Notes under the pieces: generated by a model
What the model was told of the DNA's origin: nothing
The model's database searches: none
Seen by the model: only the letters and a program-made list of their open reading frames with translations
Assembly (NCBI RefSeq): GCF_013396335.1
Contig: NZ_JABWSY010000008.1
Location: forward strand, 124,001-188,000
Length of the DNA stretch: 64,000 nucleotides
Reading direction: 5' to 3'
Origin: Bacillus sp. EB106-08-02-XG196
Lineage (GTDB): Bacteria; Bacillota; Bacilli; Bacillales; Cytobacillaceae
Part shown: positions 26,048 through 34,377 of the stretch, in pieces
Position numbering within the stretch: position 1 is the first letter of the stretch
How the letters are laid out: the number at the start of each line of letters is the position of its first letter
Translations under genes and position numbers: made by a program

Positions 26048-27610
26048 TTATTGCTTGTCTAATTTTTGTGTATGAATGATGCCGTCTGGTATGTATTCAA
26101 AACCAGTAACCTTTTTAGATACACCAAAACGGTTGAAATCATGGTAAATATACACGTACTCAGATTCATCATGGACAATTTCCATCGCCTGGTCATAGAG
26201 TACTTTACGCTTCTTCGGATCCAATTCAGTTCGAGCTTGCTTAACGAGCTTGTCCAATTCAGGGTTGGATACACCTGCATAGTTATTTGGCTGATCGGTT
26301 ACGACGAAATCGAAGAAGCTTTGGTCTGGGTCTGGACGTCCTGACCATCCAAGTTGAAGGGCCTGGAATTTATGATTAGCCCCATTTTCCAACATCGTAC
26401 CAAACTCGACCTTTTCTAGTTCTACTTCCATTCCATAAGGCTTTAACATGCTCTGAATGACTGCCCCGAACTGCTCATGGACAGGAGAGGTTCCAATCTG
26501 AAATTTAAAGCTGAAACCATCTGGCTTTCCGCCCTTAGCCATTAAATCCTTAATTTCTTGTTTATCAGGCTTGCCCACTTTATCCGAATCTCCATGTGCC
26601 AGGTTACCTTTTGCGAACGGAGAGTTTGCAGGTGCACCATAGCCGTCTAGTACTACTTTGATGAAGGCTTCACGGTCGACCGCCTTATTTACAGCTTGAC
26701 GAAGGTATTTATTCGTGAATGGTTCTTGTTTGGTATTCAGGTAGAACCCTTGGTAAGCCATTCCAGATTCAGCAACCACTTTTGCAACAGGATCATTTTC
26801 TAATCCCTTAATTTCCTTCGTAGGAACTTCATCGACGAAATCAAGTTGACCCGATTTTAAGTTTTGAACCGCTGCTGTTCCGTTCGTAAACACTCGGTAA
26901 TTTAACTCATCAATTTTGACTTCACCATTCCAATAGTTTTCATTCTTTTCCAAGGTAACATGGTCGCCCTTAATATGCTCCACGAATACATAGGCACCTG
27001 TTCCGACAGGATGGTTCAAGTAATCATCGCCATATTTCTTCACCGCTTCAGGAGAGACCATCATTCCTGATCGATCGGTAAGGATGGAAATAAAAGGAGA
27101 GAAGGGTTCGGACAGTTCAATCGTCACCGTTTGCGGATCGACTGCCTCAACTTTTTGAACAAATTTCATTTCATTCACACGACGAGAATTGTCTTCTCTA
27201 TAACGCTCGATGTTGAACTTTACAACATCTGCATTAAATTCTGTACCGTCATGAAAGGTAATCCCTGTCTTTAATTTGAAGGTATACACCTTTCCATCCG
27301 GAGAAACCTCATATGATTCGACTAAGACAGGCACAATATTTCCATCCTTGTCCAGGTCAAAGAGTTTGTCATAGATGCTGTTTTGAACCTGGCGATCTAC
27401 TAAAGCATTGGATTGGCTGGGATCTAAGCTTGGCGGATCCGCTTTAAGACCGATATTTATTACTTTTTTGTCACCCGATTCCGAAGCTTGCGGCTTTTGT
27501 TCAGATTTACCACTCGTTGCGGATTCATTCCCGCCATTGCATCCCGTCAATGCCAGCATCGTACCGATTATGGCTGTAGCAAAGGTCAACCTAGTCTTTT
27601 TCCTTAACAT
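26048..27610 (-). CDS. extracellular solute-binding lipoprotein, family 5 (peptide ABC importer)
   Basis: About 520 residues from ATG 27610 (MLRKKTRLTF), with GGGGG upstream; in-frame ATG 27625 lies before that site. Lipobox LTGC with the Cys at about 24. The mature part has the family-5 signature VVKFNIERYREDNSRR and TYTFKLKTGITFHDGTE-like stretches. Family 5 proteins bind peptides, nickel, glutathione or opines. Being first in an operon that ends with a gamma-glutamyltransferase makes gamma-glutamyl peptides or glutathione plausible ligands; this is inferred. Confidence 0.92.
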   Translation of the reverse strand: MLRKKTRLTFATAIIGTMLALTGCNGGNESATSGKSEQKPQASESGDKKVINIGLKADPPSLDPSQSNALVDRQVQNSIYDKLFDLDKDGNIVPVLVESYEVSPDGKVYTFKLKTGITFHDGTEFNADVVKFNIERYREDNSRRVNEMKFVQKVEAVDPQTVTIELSEPFSPFISILTDRSGMMVSPEAVKKYGDDYLNHPVGTGAYVFVEHIKGDHVTLEKNENYWNGEVKIDELNYRVFTNGTAAVQNLKSGQLDFVDEVPTKEIKGLENDPVAKVVAESGMAYQGFYLNTKQEPFTNKYLRQAVNKAVDREAFIKVVLDGYGAPANSPFAKGNLAHGDSDKVGKPDKQEIKDLMAKGGKPDGFSFKFQIGTSPVHEQFGAVIQSMLKPYGMEVELEKVEFGTMLENGANHKFQALQLGWSGRPDPDQSFFDFVVTDQPNNYAGVSNPELDKLVKQARTELDPKKRKVLYDQAMEIVHDESEYVYIYHDFNRFGVSKKVTGFEYIPDGIIHTQKLDKQ

Positions 27611-27709
27611 ACTTTCAACCCCCATTTTGATTGGTATAATCCCTAATGATAAAACTGAAAAGTAATTATTTTCTGAAATTTTGGTTCAAAAAAATAGCCT
27701 ACTGCCTAT

Positions 27710-28450
27710 TCAGTCTTCCGAAGAAAGTGAAATCAGTTGTCTATTTTTCTCTCGGTGCTGTTCTTCTTTCTCCCATTTTTCATGCAGCCTTTCATATCGA
27801 ATGGCTACGTCACACAAATGTTCTCTCATCATTTGTCTCGCCCGTTCTACATGATGGTCTTTGATCGCCTGATAAATATTCTCGTGGAATTGAAACGTAG
27901 AGACTTTATCTGAAATCAAAACCATTTCTCTTTTGGCGGAGGTAAGCAAATCATTAATAGATTCATAGACTTTCATCAAGACCTGATTTCTTGTTGCATG
28001 GACGATGGCAAGGTGAAATCTTCGGTCCGCTTCCAAAATAGGTAAATTGAACTGGATCGCGCTCTTCATCATTTCAAGAGATTGCTCCATTAGCTCAAAG
28101 TCCTCTTCTGTAGCAACTTCCGCTGCTTTCCCACAAATTTCAACCTCAAGCATCAAACGAAACTCCATGAGCTCTCTGGAATTTTTAGGATCCAGCAGTG
28201 CGGACACAACATGCGAGTGAACCATGCCGCTAATATCCGTTTTTTTGACGAATACCCCAATCCCCATGCGCTTCTCTAAAATCTGCATATCAACCAGGCT
28301 ATTTAAAGCTTCTCTTACGGATGACCGCCCTACGCTTAATGTTTCCATCAGCTCTCTTTCCGAATGCAGCTTATCACCTTCCTTAAATGTTCCCTTTTTA
28401 ATCTCTCCCAGTACATATTCAGTTACAATACTACTGACTTTCTTCGACAT
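27710..28450 (-). CDS. GntR/FadR-family transcriptional regulator
   Basis: 246 residues from ATG 28450 behind GGGGTG. Residues 1-70 form the winged helix (HSERELMETLSVGRSSVREA is the recognition block), and the rest is an all-helical FCD domain with likely metal/ligand histidines (FHLAIVHATRNQ, DHHVERARQMMREHL). It sits immediately upstream of the peptide importer on the same strand, 100 bp away, so it most likely controls that operon. Regulators of this class usually repress and release DNA on binding a small acid. No clear palindrome was found, though GTCT recurs at about 9-bp spacing at 28503-28526. Confidence 0.9.
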   Translation of the reverse strand: MSKKVSSIVTEYVLGEIKKGTFKEGDKLHSERELMETLSVGRSSVREALNSLVDMQILEKRMGIGVFVKKTDISGMVHSHVVSALLDPKNSRELMEFRLMLEVEICGKAAEVATEEDFELMEQSLEMMKSAIQFNLPILEADRRFHLAIVHATRNQVLMKVYESINDLLTSAKREMVLISDKVSTFQFHENIYQAIKDHHVERARQMMREHLCDVAIRYERLHEKWEKEEQHREKNRQLISLSSED

Positions 28451-28591
28451 GCTCAGCACCCCATTCATTTTTTACAAACCCTATACGTCTGCCTCTCCTT
28501 ATGCGTCTTACATGTCTCACCTGTCTGATGGGTTGGTCCTATTTTATCGAATATTAAGAATATTTGTAAATGGGGCTATAGTCCTAATTCC

Positions 28592-28617
28592 AGACCACAG
28601 GGACGGTTCTCCTGGCT
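28592..28617. repeat. palindromic repeat, left-arm fragment
   Basis: AGGGACGGTTCTCCTGG without a matching right arm. Preceded by CAGACCACA, so the piece may be a rearranged copy in which a right-arm start (GACCACA) is joined directly to a left arm. Confidence 0.7.
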
Positions 28618-28702
28618 TCATTTTGTTGATAAATTTTTTATCAATAGAAATAGATAAACCTAACGTGTTCCGTTATAACTGAATGTTGCCTGTGTATGAA
28701 AA

Positions 28703-28730
28703 ATAAGCGGAGAAATTCCGTTTAAATTAG
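28703..28730. repeat. fragment of a second dispersed repeat (AAGCGGAGAAATTCCG)
   Basis: AATAAGCGGAGAAATTCCG matches, in reverse complement, the end of the element at 60889-60963. A related sequence is at 56140-56251. The fragment is short, so it may be a remnant. Confidence 0.45.
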
Positions 28731-28835
28731 GAAATACCCGTTTTTCTCTATAAATAATGTTTATTAATCTCTCTAGCCTTACAAATTACCTACGTTTTAT
28801 AGTGTAAAAAGAATTACATTGGCCTCTATTTAATC

Positions 28836-28865
28836 TAAAAAGGAGAAGTGCATTAACACTTCTCC
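28836..28865 (-). terminator. intrinsic terminator for the HAD gene
   Basis: GGAGAAGTG / CACTTCTCC stem with a T run on the minus strand, 38 bp beyond the stop at 28904. A near copy of this hairpin, with the same downstream bases, is at 32941-32967. Confidence 0.85.
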
Positions 28866-28903
28866 CTGCAAATTCTACCTTCTTATAGAGCTTACTGATG
28901 GTC

Positions 28904-29713
28904 TTACCCCAATACTAATTTTTCAATCGCGTAGGCAACCCCATTTTCATTATTGGATAATGTATGGAACTGAGCTGCTTCTTTTACGACAGATACAGCA
29001 TTGGCCATGGCCACTCCACAGCCCGCATACTCAATCATGCTTAGATCATTTTCGCCATCCCCGATGCAGATGACCTCTTCCTGCTTAATTGAAAGTTTTT
29101 CGGCCAGTAGTCGTACTGCATTTCCCTTACTGACACTTGGGTCAAGGATTTCTAAAAAGAACGGAGTACTTTTAACGAACGTATATTTATCCCAAAACGA
29201 TTCAGGTATGTTTGCAATGATCGTATTCAAACGTTCCGGCTCATCAATAAACATAACCTTCGGAATCAGCATATCCTTTGGTACTTCATCAATTGGCCGA
29301 TAATGGAGAGAAATTTGATTGATATGGGCTTCATGAATGGTGTATCGGCTTATCTCTCGATTAGGGGTATAAAGATTTTCTGTATCAAAGAAATGGAGCG
29401 GTGAATGGAGCTTTAGACTTAAATCGTGTAGTTCTTTTAAGTTTTCATAGGTTAAGGTAATTTGGGACTCAACATCCTTGGAGTATGTATTTTGCACAAG
29501 AGCACCATTAAAGGTAATCACATAGTCCTCTTCATCATTTAATTTCAATTCCTCAATAATCGATTGGACACCAACAATTGGCCGCCCCGTACAAATTACC
29601 ACTTTCACTCCTTTAGCTTTTGCAGCTTGAATGGCGTCATTTACTTCCTTTGTAATTTCCTTTCGATCATTCATCAGCGTTCCATCAATATCGATTGCTA
29701 CTAATTTATACAA
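28904..29713 (-). CDS. Cof-type HAD-superfamily sugar-phosphate phosphatase
   Basis: 269 residues with a TTG start at 29713 (GGAGGACAAGAA before it). HAD motif I is DIDGTL at residues 8-13 with nucleophile Asp8, motif II is ICTGRP, motif III a lysine around SKGNAVR, motif IV is IGDGENDLSMIEYAG. A type IIB cap of about 100 residues lies between. Such enzymes dephosphorylate sugar phosphates, FMN or nucleotides with loose specificity. Single gene with its own terminator. Confidence 0.9.
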   Translation of the reverse strand: MYKLVAIDIDGTLMNDRKEITKEVNDAIQAAKAKGVKVVICTGRPIVGVQSIIEELKLNDEEDYVITFNGALVQNTYSKDVESQITLTYENLKELHDLSLKLHSPLHFFDTENLYTPNREISRYTIHEAHINQISLHYRPIDEVPKDMLIPKVMFIDEPERLNTIIANIPESFWDKYTFVKSTPFFLEILDPSVSKGNAVRLLAEKLSIKQEEVICIGDGENDLSMIEYAGCGVAMANAVSVVKEAAQFHTLSNNENGVAYAIEKLVLG

Positions 29714-29884
29714 ATTCTTGTCCTCCTGATTCTTAGTTGTCAGTAAAGCATATTACTATAGTACAAGAAGGATAATGATTAATCCAGATAACTCCATCCA
29801 TTTATCGTGAGTGTATGTGGACATGTGCTTTGCTAAACCATGAAAACTTTATGCAACGATTAAATAGGAAGTCTAAATAATCAT

Positions 29885-29928
29885 AAAAAAAGCCACTGTA
29901 TTCAAAACTCTGAAACAGTGGCTTTTTT
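29885..29928. terminator. bidirectional terminator between divergent genes
   Basis: AAAAAAGCCACTGT / ACAGTGGCTTTTTT, a strong stem with A and T runs. Both neighbouring genes point away from it, so it does not follow any visible gene. It may end a small RNA or be left from a lost gene. Confidence 0.75.
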
Positions 29929-29954
29929 CGTCTGTTCAACTGTGTTCAATAGTG

Positions 29955-30020
29955 TTCAACGTGAACAGTCTTCATGGATTATTATCTTTTAGTGATGACC
30001 ACAAGAACCGTCCCCCTGGA
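29955..30020. repeat. palindromic repeat, left arm decayed
   Basis: Right arm GATGACCACAAGAACCGTCCCCCTGG is intact. The left arm has decayed to GTGAACAGTCTTCATGG, still aligned to GGGGACGGTTCTCATGG. Confidence 0.7.
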
Positions 30021-30222
30021 CCCCTCGTTACTTGGGGCTGGCAACCGCCGATAGAGTAGCAGTTTTTGCTGATACACGACCTGATTTCGCTGATACAAAT
30101 TGCAACTATCCTACTAATGAATGAGGACTATTTCCTCAATTTTATTTACTATCTATCTATTCACTTTTCCTTTTATCTGGTATTCTATAGATGAGTTTTT
30201 ACAGAATTGGAGGAATTTGTTA

Positions 30223-31146
30223 ATGCGAGCAAAGGAAAAGAAACGCAAGTGGTTAAAGGTAACCGGCATTACATTGCTTCTTTTGCTCGTAGCTGGAGGA
30301 GTCTATGGGTTTACAGTATATAGGTCATTAACCTCTGCTGTTCAAACAATGCATGCCCCGCTTCAACGTGAAATCTCAGTGAAACGTCTTGAACCGGTGG
30401 TATTGGAACAGAAAGATCCGTTTTCCGTGTTATTGATGGGCGTGGACCAAAGAGAGGGAGATCGCGGCCGCTCGGACACAATCATCGTGCTAACGGTCAA
30501 TCCAAACAACAACTCTGTAAAAATGCTTAGCATACCACGTGACACACGAACAGAAATCATCGGAAAAGGGTTTGAAGATAAAATTAACCATGCCTACGCC
30601 TTTGGGGATGTTCCCATGGCCATGGATACCGTTGAAAATTTCCTTGATATTCCGATAGATTATTACGTGCAAATTAACATGGAAGGTTTCGAGGATATTG
30701 TCGATGCAGTTGGTGGGGTAACGGTCCAAAATGACTTAGATTTTTCTGTCGGTGATTTCAAATATCCGATAGGTGAAATCACGTTAAATGGAGAAGAAGC
30801 ATTGAGTTACTCCAGAATGAGATATGAAGATCCACGAGGTGACTTCGGGCGCCAAACGAGGCAACGCCAAATTATTCAAGCTGTAATAAAAGAAGGAGCA
30901 AGTTTATCCAGTCTTACTAACTTTTCAACTATATTTTCTGCTCTTGGGAGCAATATAAAAACAAATCTTACCTTTGATCAGATGATGGATATCCAAAAAA
31001 ACTATAAGAGCGTCGTTAACAACATCCAGCAAATAGAAATCAAGTCCCAAGGTACAAAAATTGATGGCATTTATTATGGGCTGGTTTCACCAGAAGAAAA
31101 GCAACGGATCCAGACTGAGCTAAAAACTCAGTTAGAATTGAATTAA
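30223..31146 (+). CDS. LytR-CpsA-Psr (LCP) family cell-wall polymer ligase
   Basis: 307 residues from ATG 30223 behind GGAGG; an upstream ATG at 30121 has no site. One N-terminal membrane helix (about 12-33) after a basic head, then the extracellular LCP domain: VLLMGVDQREGDRGRSDTI, LSIPRDTRTEI, KINHAYAFGD and, later, YSRMRYEDPRGDFGRQTRQ (quoted here to 19 residues). Asp and Arg residues in these blocks bind the pyrophosphate of the lipid-linked donor. LCP enzymes attach teichoic acids or capsule to peptidoglycan; TagTUV are the B. subtilis counterparts. Followed by a terminator. Confidence 0.93.
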   Translation: MRAKEKKRKWLKVTGITLLLLLVAGGVYGFTVYRSLTSAVQTMHAPLQREISVKRLEPVVLEQKDPFSVLLMGVDQREGDRGRSDTIIVLTVNPNNNSVKMLSIPRDTRTEIIGKGFEDKINHAYAFGDVPMAMDTVENFLDIPIDYYVQINMEGFEDIVDAVGGVTVQNDLDFSVGDFKYPIGEITLNGEEALSYSRMRYEDPRGDFGRQTRQRQIIQAVIKEGASLSSLTNFSTIFSALGSNIKTNLTFDQMMDIQKNYKSVVNNIQQIEIKSQGTKIDGIYYGLVSPEEKQRIQTELKTQLELN

Positions 31147-31151
31147 GGAAC

Positions 31152-31184
31152 AAAGCTGATTGATACGCTTCAATCGGCTTTTTT
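31152..31184 (+). terminator. intrinsic terminator of the LCP gene
   Basis: AGCTGATTGA / TCAATCGGCT stem followed by TTTTTT, 8 bp after the stop at 31146. Confidence 0.88.
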
Positions 31185-31295
31185 GGTCTGGCCCCAAAAA
31201 CCAGACAAGATTGCGATGTTCAATAATTGAATAAAATGGATTGTTAAAGGGAATTTTGAAAAGACTAGAACAAGCTGAATTAGAGGAGAATTTAT

Positions 31296-31760
31296 ATGAT
31301 AAAACTCGTTTTATGGTCTTTCCTTTTATTACCCTGGCTTTCCTTATTCTTTTTGAACAACTCTGCTCTCCGAAGATATATGCCTGTTGCTTTATTTGCA
31401 ACGGTGATAAATACATTAATGTACCAAGTTGCTTGGACGTATGATTGGTGGAAATATAAAGAAACTCTTTTTTCTTGGGATAAAATCGCACAAACCCATA
31501 CTGTTTATGGTGTTTTTTTGGTTGGGACCATATGGATCTTTTATTTTACCTTTCAGAAATTTTGGGTTTATATCCTTGTTAATTTGATTGTAGATAGTAT
31601 CTATTCATTTGGTTTCAGGGCTTTATGGAAAAAACTCAAAATTACAACGGGTGCAGGAAACTTATCGCCTATTGAAGGGATTCTAGTCATGACAACCATC
31701 GCTATCTGCCTTTACATTTATCAAATGTGGCAAGAGGGACTGATTGGTGGAGAAAATTAA
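31296..31760 (+). CDS. small multi-pass membrane protein, paralogue of the one at 5158-5640
   Basis: 154 residues with four to five hydrophobic segments. RYMPVALFATVINTLMY, then DWWKYKETLFSWDK, then YGVFLVGTIWIFYF align with the 160-residue protein at 5158-5640 in the same order and spacing. Similar small membrane proteins are common in Bacillus but unnamed. The start ATG at 31296 follows AGAGGAG. It is monocistronic and convergent with the GNAT gene, with a palindromic repeat between. Confidence 0.7.
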   Translation: MIKLVLWSFLLLPWLSLFFLNNSALRRYMPVALFATVINTLMYQVAWTYDWWKYKETLFSWDKIAQTHTVYGVFLVGTIWIFYFTFQKFWVYILVNLIVDSIYSFGFRALWKKLKITTGAGNLSPIEGILVMTTIAICLYIYQMWQEGLIGGEN

Positions 31761-31781
31761 ATTTGAATACGAATGTGTTCA

Positions 31782-31840
31782 ATGGGGACGGTTTTCCTGG
31801 TCTTATTATTTTAAAGATGACCACAAGAACCGTCCCCATG
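31782..31840. repeat. palindromic repeat, complete copy
   Basis: AATGGGGACGGTTTTCCTGGTC with one arm mismatch (TTCT to TTTT) and GACCACAAGAACCGTCCCCATG. It begins 22 bp after one stop and ends 6 bp before the other in a convergent pair. Confidence 0.9.
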
Positions 31841-31845
31841 AAAAA

Positions 31846-32769
31846 TCAAAGCTCCTTCATATAAACCGCTGTCTGTGAATGCGGCCTCATCCCCACTTGT
31901 TGATATAAACGGTTAGCATGAGTCAGGCTATCACTGTCTACATACAAAAGAATCGTTTTTTGATTACGTTCGTAAGCGATCCCAAATACATGAAGCAGCA
32001 ACGCCTTCCCGATCCCATGTTTTCTATATTCGCGCTTTACCCCCAATAAATCAACAAATAATCCATCCTCCTGCATCCTGCTCATGAGGAATCCTACAGG
32101 GTTTGAATCCTGCCACACAATAAACCAAAGACTGTGATCGTAACCATCACCCTTTTTTTGAGAAATCCATGTGGTAAAATCCTTCTTGGTGTACCCCCAT
32201 GCATCCTGGAATGTTTCATCGTATATAGAGAATAGCTTTTCTTCATCATGATCAGGCTGAAAAGCTCGTAACGTTATCCCCTCTGGTAATGAGTCCCGGT
32301 TCGGCCGCCCCTCTAACTCAATCTTCATTCTTTCATACAGCCTGCTGAATTGATATCCCCTATCCTCAACCAATTTTCTAGCAGCACTATTGGCAAAAGA
32401 AATTTGGTTCATTAACTTTTGCTTTCCATCCTTCCCCTTCGCTAGAACGTAAGCACGCTCCTCCGCTTTATCTAATAAAAGTGAACCAATCCCTTGACTT
32501 TTAAACCGTGGATGGACAAACACACACGTATCCATTCTGTTAGCCCCCGTTACCTCAACAAAACCATACCCAATGATTTCGTTCGTCCCAGAAACGGCAA
32601 CCCATGCATCTGTGTCAATCGGAATCGAATTCCACATATCAAGCACATCGGACAAGGTAATATCCGGTTCACCGATGTCCTCGATATCACACAACGCCAC
32701 CAAATCCGTAATGGCTTGCGCATCCTCTACCGCCGGATGTTTAATCACATACTTCTGTTCTTTTTCCAT
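31846..32769 (-). CDS. tandem GNAT N-acetyltransferase
   Basis: 307 residues with two GNAT domains. The first (about 8-150) has the acetyl-CoA loop HPRFKSQGIGSLLLDKAEE, which fits Q/R-x-x-G-x-G/A. The second (about 165-307) has KREYRKHGIGKALLLHVFG and ends with a helix carrying ANRLYQQVGM. Both P-loops look intact. Tandem GNATs include mycothiol synthase and antibiotic acetyltransferases; the acceptor is unknown. Ribosome site GGGAGAGAG before the ATG. Confidence 0.85.
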   Translation of the reverse strand: MEKEQKYVIKHPAVEDAQAITDLVALCDIEDIGEPDITLSDVLDMWNSIPIDTDAWVAVSGTNEIIGYGFVEVTGANRMDTCVFVHPRFKSQGIGSLLLDKAEERAYVLAKGKDGKQKLMNQISFANSAARKLVEDRGYQFSRLYERMKIELEGRPNRDSLPEGITLRAFQPDHDEEKLFSIYDETFQDAWGYTKKDFTTWISQKKGDGYDHSLWFIVWQDSNPVGFLMSRMQEDGLFVDLLGVKREYRKHGIGKALLLHVFGIAYERNQKTILLYVDSDSLTHANRLYQQVGMRPHSQTAVYMKEL

Positions 32770-32940
32770 CTAGTTCTCTCTCCCTTCAATGAATCATCTT
32801 AATAAAACATTTTTTCTAGTTTTCACGTCTTCAATAATTAGGTACTGTATTCACGCTATTATCTAGAACTGCACACGAGGATCAGCTGGAATCCCTTCTC
32901 AATCGGAATAGTTTTGTGTATAATGGATATATACTAAAAA

Positions 32941-32967
32941 AAGAGAAGTGCAACCTAACACTTCTCC
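32941..32967 (-). terminator. duplicate of the 28836-28865 terminator cassette
   Basis: GAGAAGTG / CACTTCTC with a T run on the minus strand. The bases that follow on the plus strand (CCxTGCAxxTTCTACC) also match those at 28865-28880. No minus-strand gene leads into it. Confidence 0.5.
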
Positions 32968-33018
32968 ATGCAGCTTCTACCGTCAGGGTAGTGGTTGTCA
33001 ATGTTTATATTTTATCTG

Positions 33019-33053
33019 AACCACCCTTGTGCTTGCGACGGCGTAGGGTGGTT
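33019..33053. other. inverted repeat AACCACCCT / AGGGTGGTT
   Basis: A perfect 9-bp stem with a 17-base loop, followed by TTTTCC on the plus strand. It lies between the divergent GNAT and thiS genes with no obvious role. Confidence 0.5.
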
Positions 33054-33174
33054 TTCCTGTCTTCTAGAACATTCTTCCGAAAAATGCATGCAACTAAATT
33101 CTATCACTATTTAGTTTTCTAGAAACCTATCAATCTTCGACAAATAGCGGGTAGTGACAGGCACGGGGGATTAA

Positions 33175-33200
33175 AGATGACCACAAGAACCGTCCCCGAG
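33175..33200. repeat. palindromic repeat, right-arm fragment
   Basis: GATGACCACAAGAACCGTCCCCGAGG with no left arm; a short CACGGGGGATTAAA just before may be its deleted remains. Confidence 0.75.
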
Positions 33201-33275
33201 GTATACTTTTTCCAAATCTCTTATAGACTTAGTTACAAAGTTATTATATAATTCTGTTAAATATTTAATAAAACG

Positions 33276-33331
33276 AAGCACAAAATGGGGAGCACCACCG
33301 AAAGGGTGTTACCTTTTTTGTGCTTTTTTTT
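33276..33331 (+). terminator. long terminator-like hairpin in the thi operon leader
   Basis: AAGCACAAAA pairs with TTTTGTGCTT and is followed by eight Ts; inside, AGCACC / GGGTGTT forms an inner stem with loop ACCGAAA. It lies about 30 bp before thiS. Either it attenuates the thi operon or it ends an upstream short transcript. No TPP aptamer motifs are seen upstream. Confidence 0.7.
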
Positions 33332-33359
33332 GTGAAAAATGAGAAAGGAAGTGGAAAAG

Positions 33360-33554
33360 GTGAAGGTAAACGGGGCTATTGAACCAGTAGAGAAGGATCA
33401 AACTTTATATGATTATTTAACATTAAGAAACTTTGATTTAACAAAAATTGCAGTTGAATGTAATAGAAAGATTGTTCCTAAAGCAGAATATAAGAATTTG
33501 ATTCTAAAGGAAGAAGATACTTTAGAAATTGTTAGATTTGTTGGAGGAGGTTGA
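33360..33554 (+). CDS. thiS: sulfur carrier protein ThiS
   Basis: 64 residues from GTG 33360, with AAAGGA about ten bases upstream (other in-frame starts upstream lack spacing). It ends RFVGGG, so the C-terminal Gly-Gly that is adenylated and then thiocarboxylated is present. A beta-grasp fold is suggested by the alternating pattern and VNGAIEPVEKDQTLYDYL. It donates sulfur for thiazole formation. First gene of thiSFGHE, with thiF starting 5 bp after its stop. Confidence 0.9.
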   Translation: MKVNGAIEPVEKDQTLYDYLTLRNFDLTKIAVECNRKIVPKAEYKNLILKEEDTLEIVRFVGGG

Positions 33555-33559
33555 CGATC

Positions 33560-34363
33560 ATGAAAATAATCATCAATGGAAAAGAACAGGAAACAACTTT
33601 TCAGACGGCATTCCAAGTAAGAGAAAGTATAGGAAATCCAGATGATATTGTTATTTTAAACGGATTTCAAATGGATCAAGATGCACCCTTAGATGAACAT
33701 GATATTCTCTCTATTATTCGAAAAGGCATCATGCCAGAAGAAGAAGAATTAGAAAGCTTGATGATGGCTAGGCATACTCCATACGTCCACCAGAAGGTAA
33801 AAGAAGGAAAAGTTGCCATCGCAGGTTTAGGCGGTCTTGGATCTAATATTGCGATCATGCTGGCGAGAATTGGTGTTGGCAAACTGTTACTAGTTGATTT
33901 TGATATTGTTGAGCCTAGTAATCTTAACCGGCAAAGCTATTACATAAGACATCTTGGAATGCCAAAGACAACCGCTCTTAAAGAGCAGATAGAAGAGATT
34001 AATCCATTTATTACAGTCGAGACAAGAATGACTAGAATTTCAGAGGAAAATGTTAAGGAACTGTTTGAAGGCTATGATGTCATTTGTGAGGCTTTTGACA
34101 AACCGAATGCCAAAGCAATGCTGGTTAATACGGCATTGGAGCAGCTCCCCGATTGTAAAATCGTATCCGGGTCCGGTATGGCAGGCTATGACAGCTCTAA
34201 TTTAATCCAGACAAGGAGGCCGATGAAACAATTATATCTTTGTGGAGATTTAGAAAATGAAGCAAGAATCGGCAGAGGATTAATGGCACCAAGAGTGCAA
34301 ATTTGTGCCGGCCATCAAGCGAATATGATTCTACGATTATTAGTAGGACAAGAAGAAGTATAA
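33560..34363 (+). CDS. thiF: ThiS adenylyltransferase ThiF with an N-terminal ThiS-like domain
   Basis: 267 residues from ATG 33560 (GGAGGAGG upstream; a TTG at 33551 overlaps the thiS stop). Residues 1-56 form a beta-grasp, ThiS-like domain ([18 protein letters not shown] start) that lacks the Gly-Gly end and continues [10 protein letters not shown]. The adenylation domain has the nucleotide loop GLGGLGSN at 89-96, then [14 protein letters not shown], in which Asp and Arg bind ATP. This two-part form is the 'family 2' ThiF known in clostridia and other anaerobes. It activates ThiS as an acyl-adenylate. Confidence 0.9.
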   Translation: MKIIINGKEQETTFQTAFQVRESIGNPDDIVILNGFQMDQDAPLDEHDILSIIRKGIMPEEEELESLMMARHTPYVHQKVKEGKVAIAGLGGLGSNIAIMLARIGVGKLLLVDFDIVEPSNLNRQSYYIRHLGMPKTTALKEQIEEINPFITVETRMTRISEENVKELFEGYDVICEAFDKPNAKAMLVNTALEQLPDCKIVSGSGMAGYDSSNLIQTRRPMKQLYLCGDLENEARIGRGLMAPRVQICAGHQANMILRLLVGQEEV

Positions 34364-34377
34364 GGAGGATTTTTAAC

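Noticed and set aside
28503..28526. GTCT repeats at 9-bp spacing as the operator of the GntR-type regulator
   Set aside because: No dyad symmetry as expected for FadR-type operators; too short to be sure.
33200..33360. A TPP riboswitch upstream of thiS
   Set aside because: The CTGAGA and ACCTGA-type cores were not found; only a terminator-like hairpin is present.
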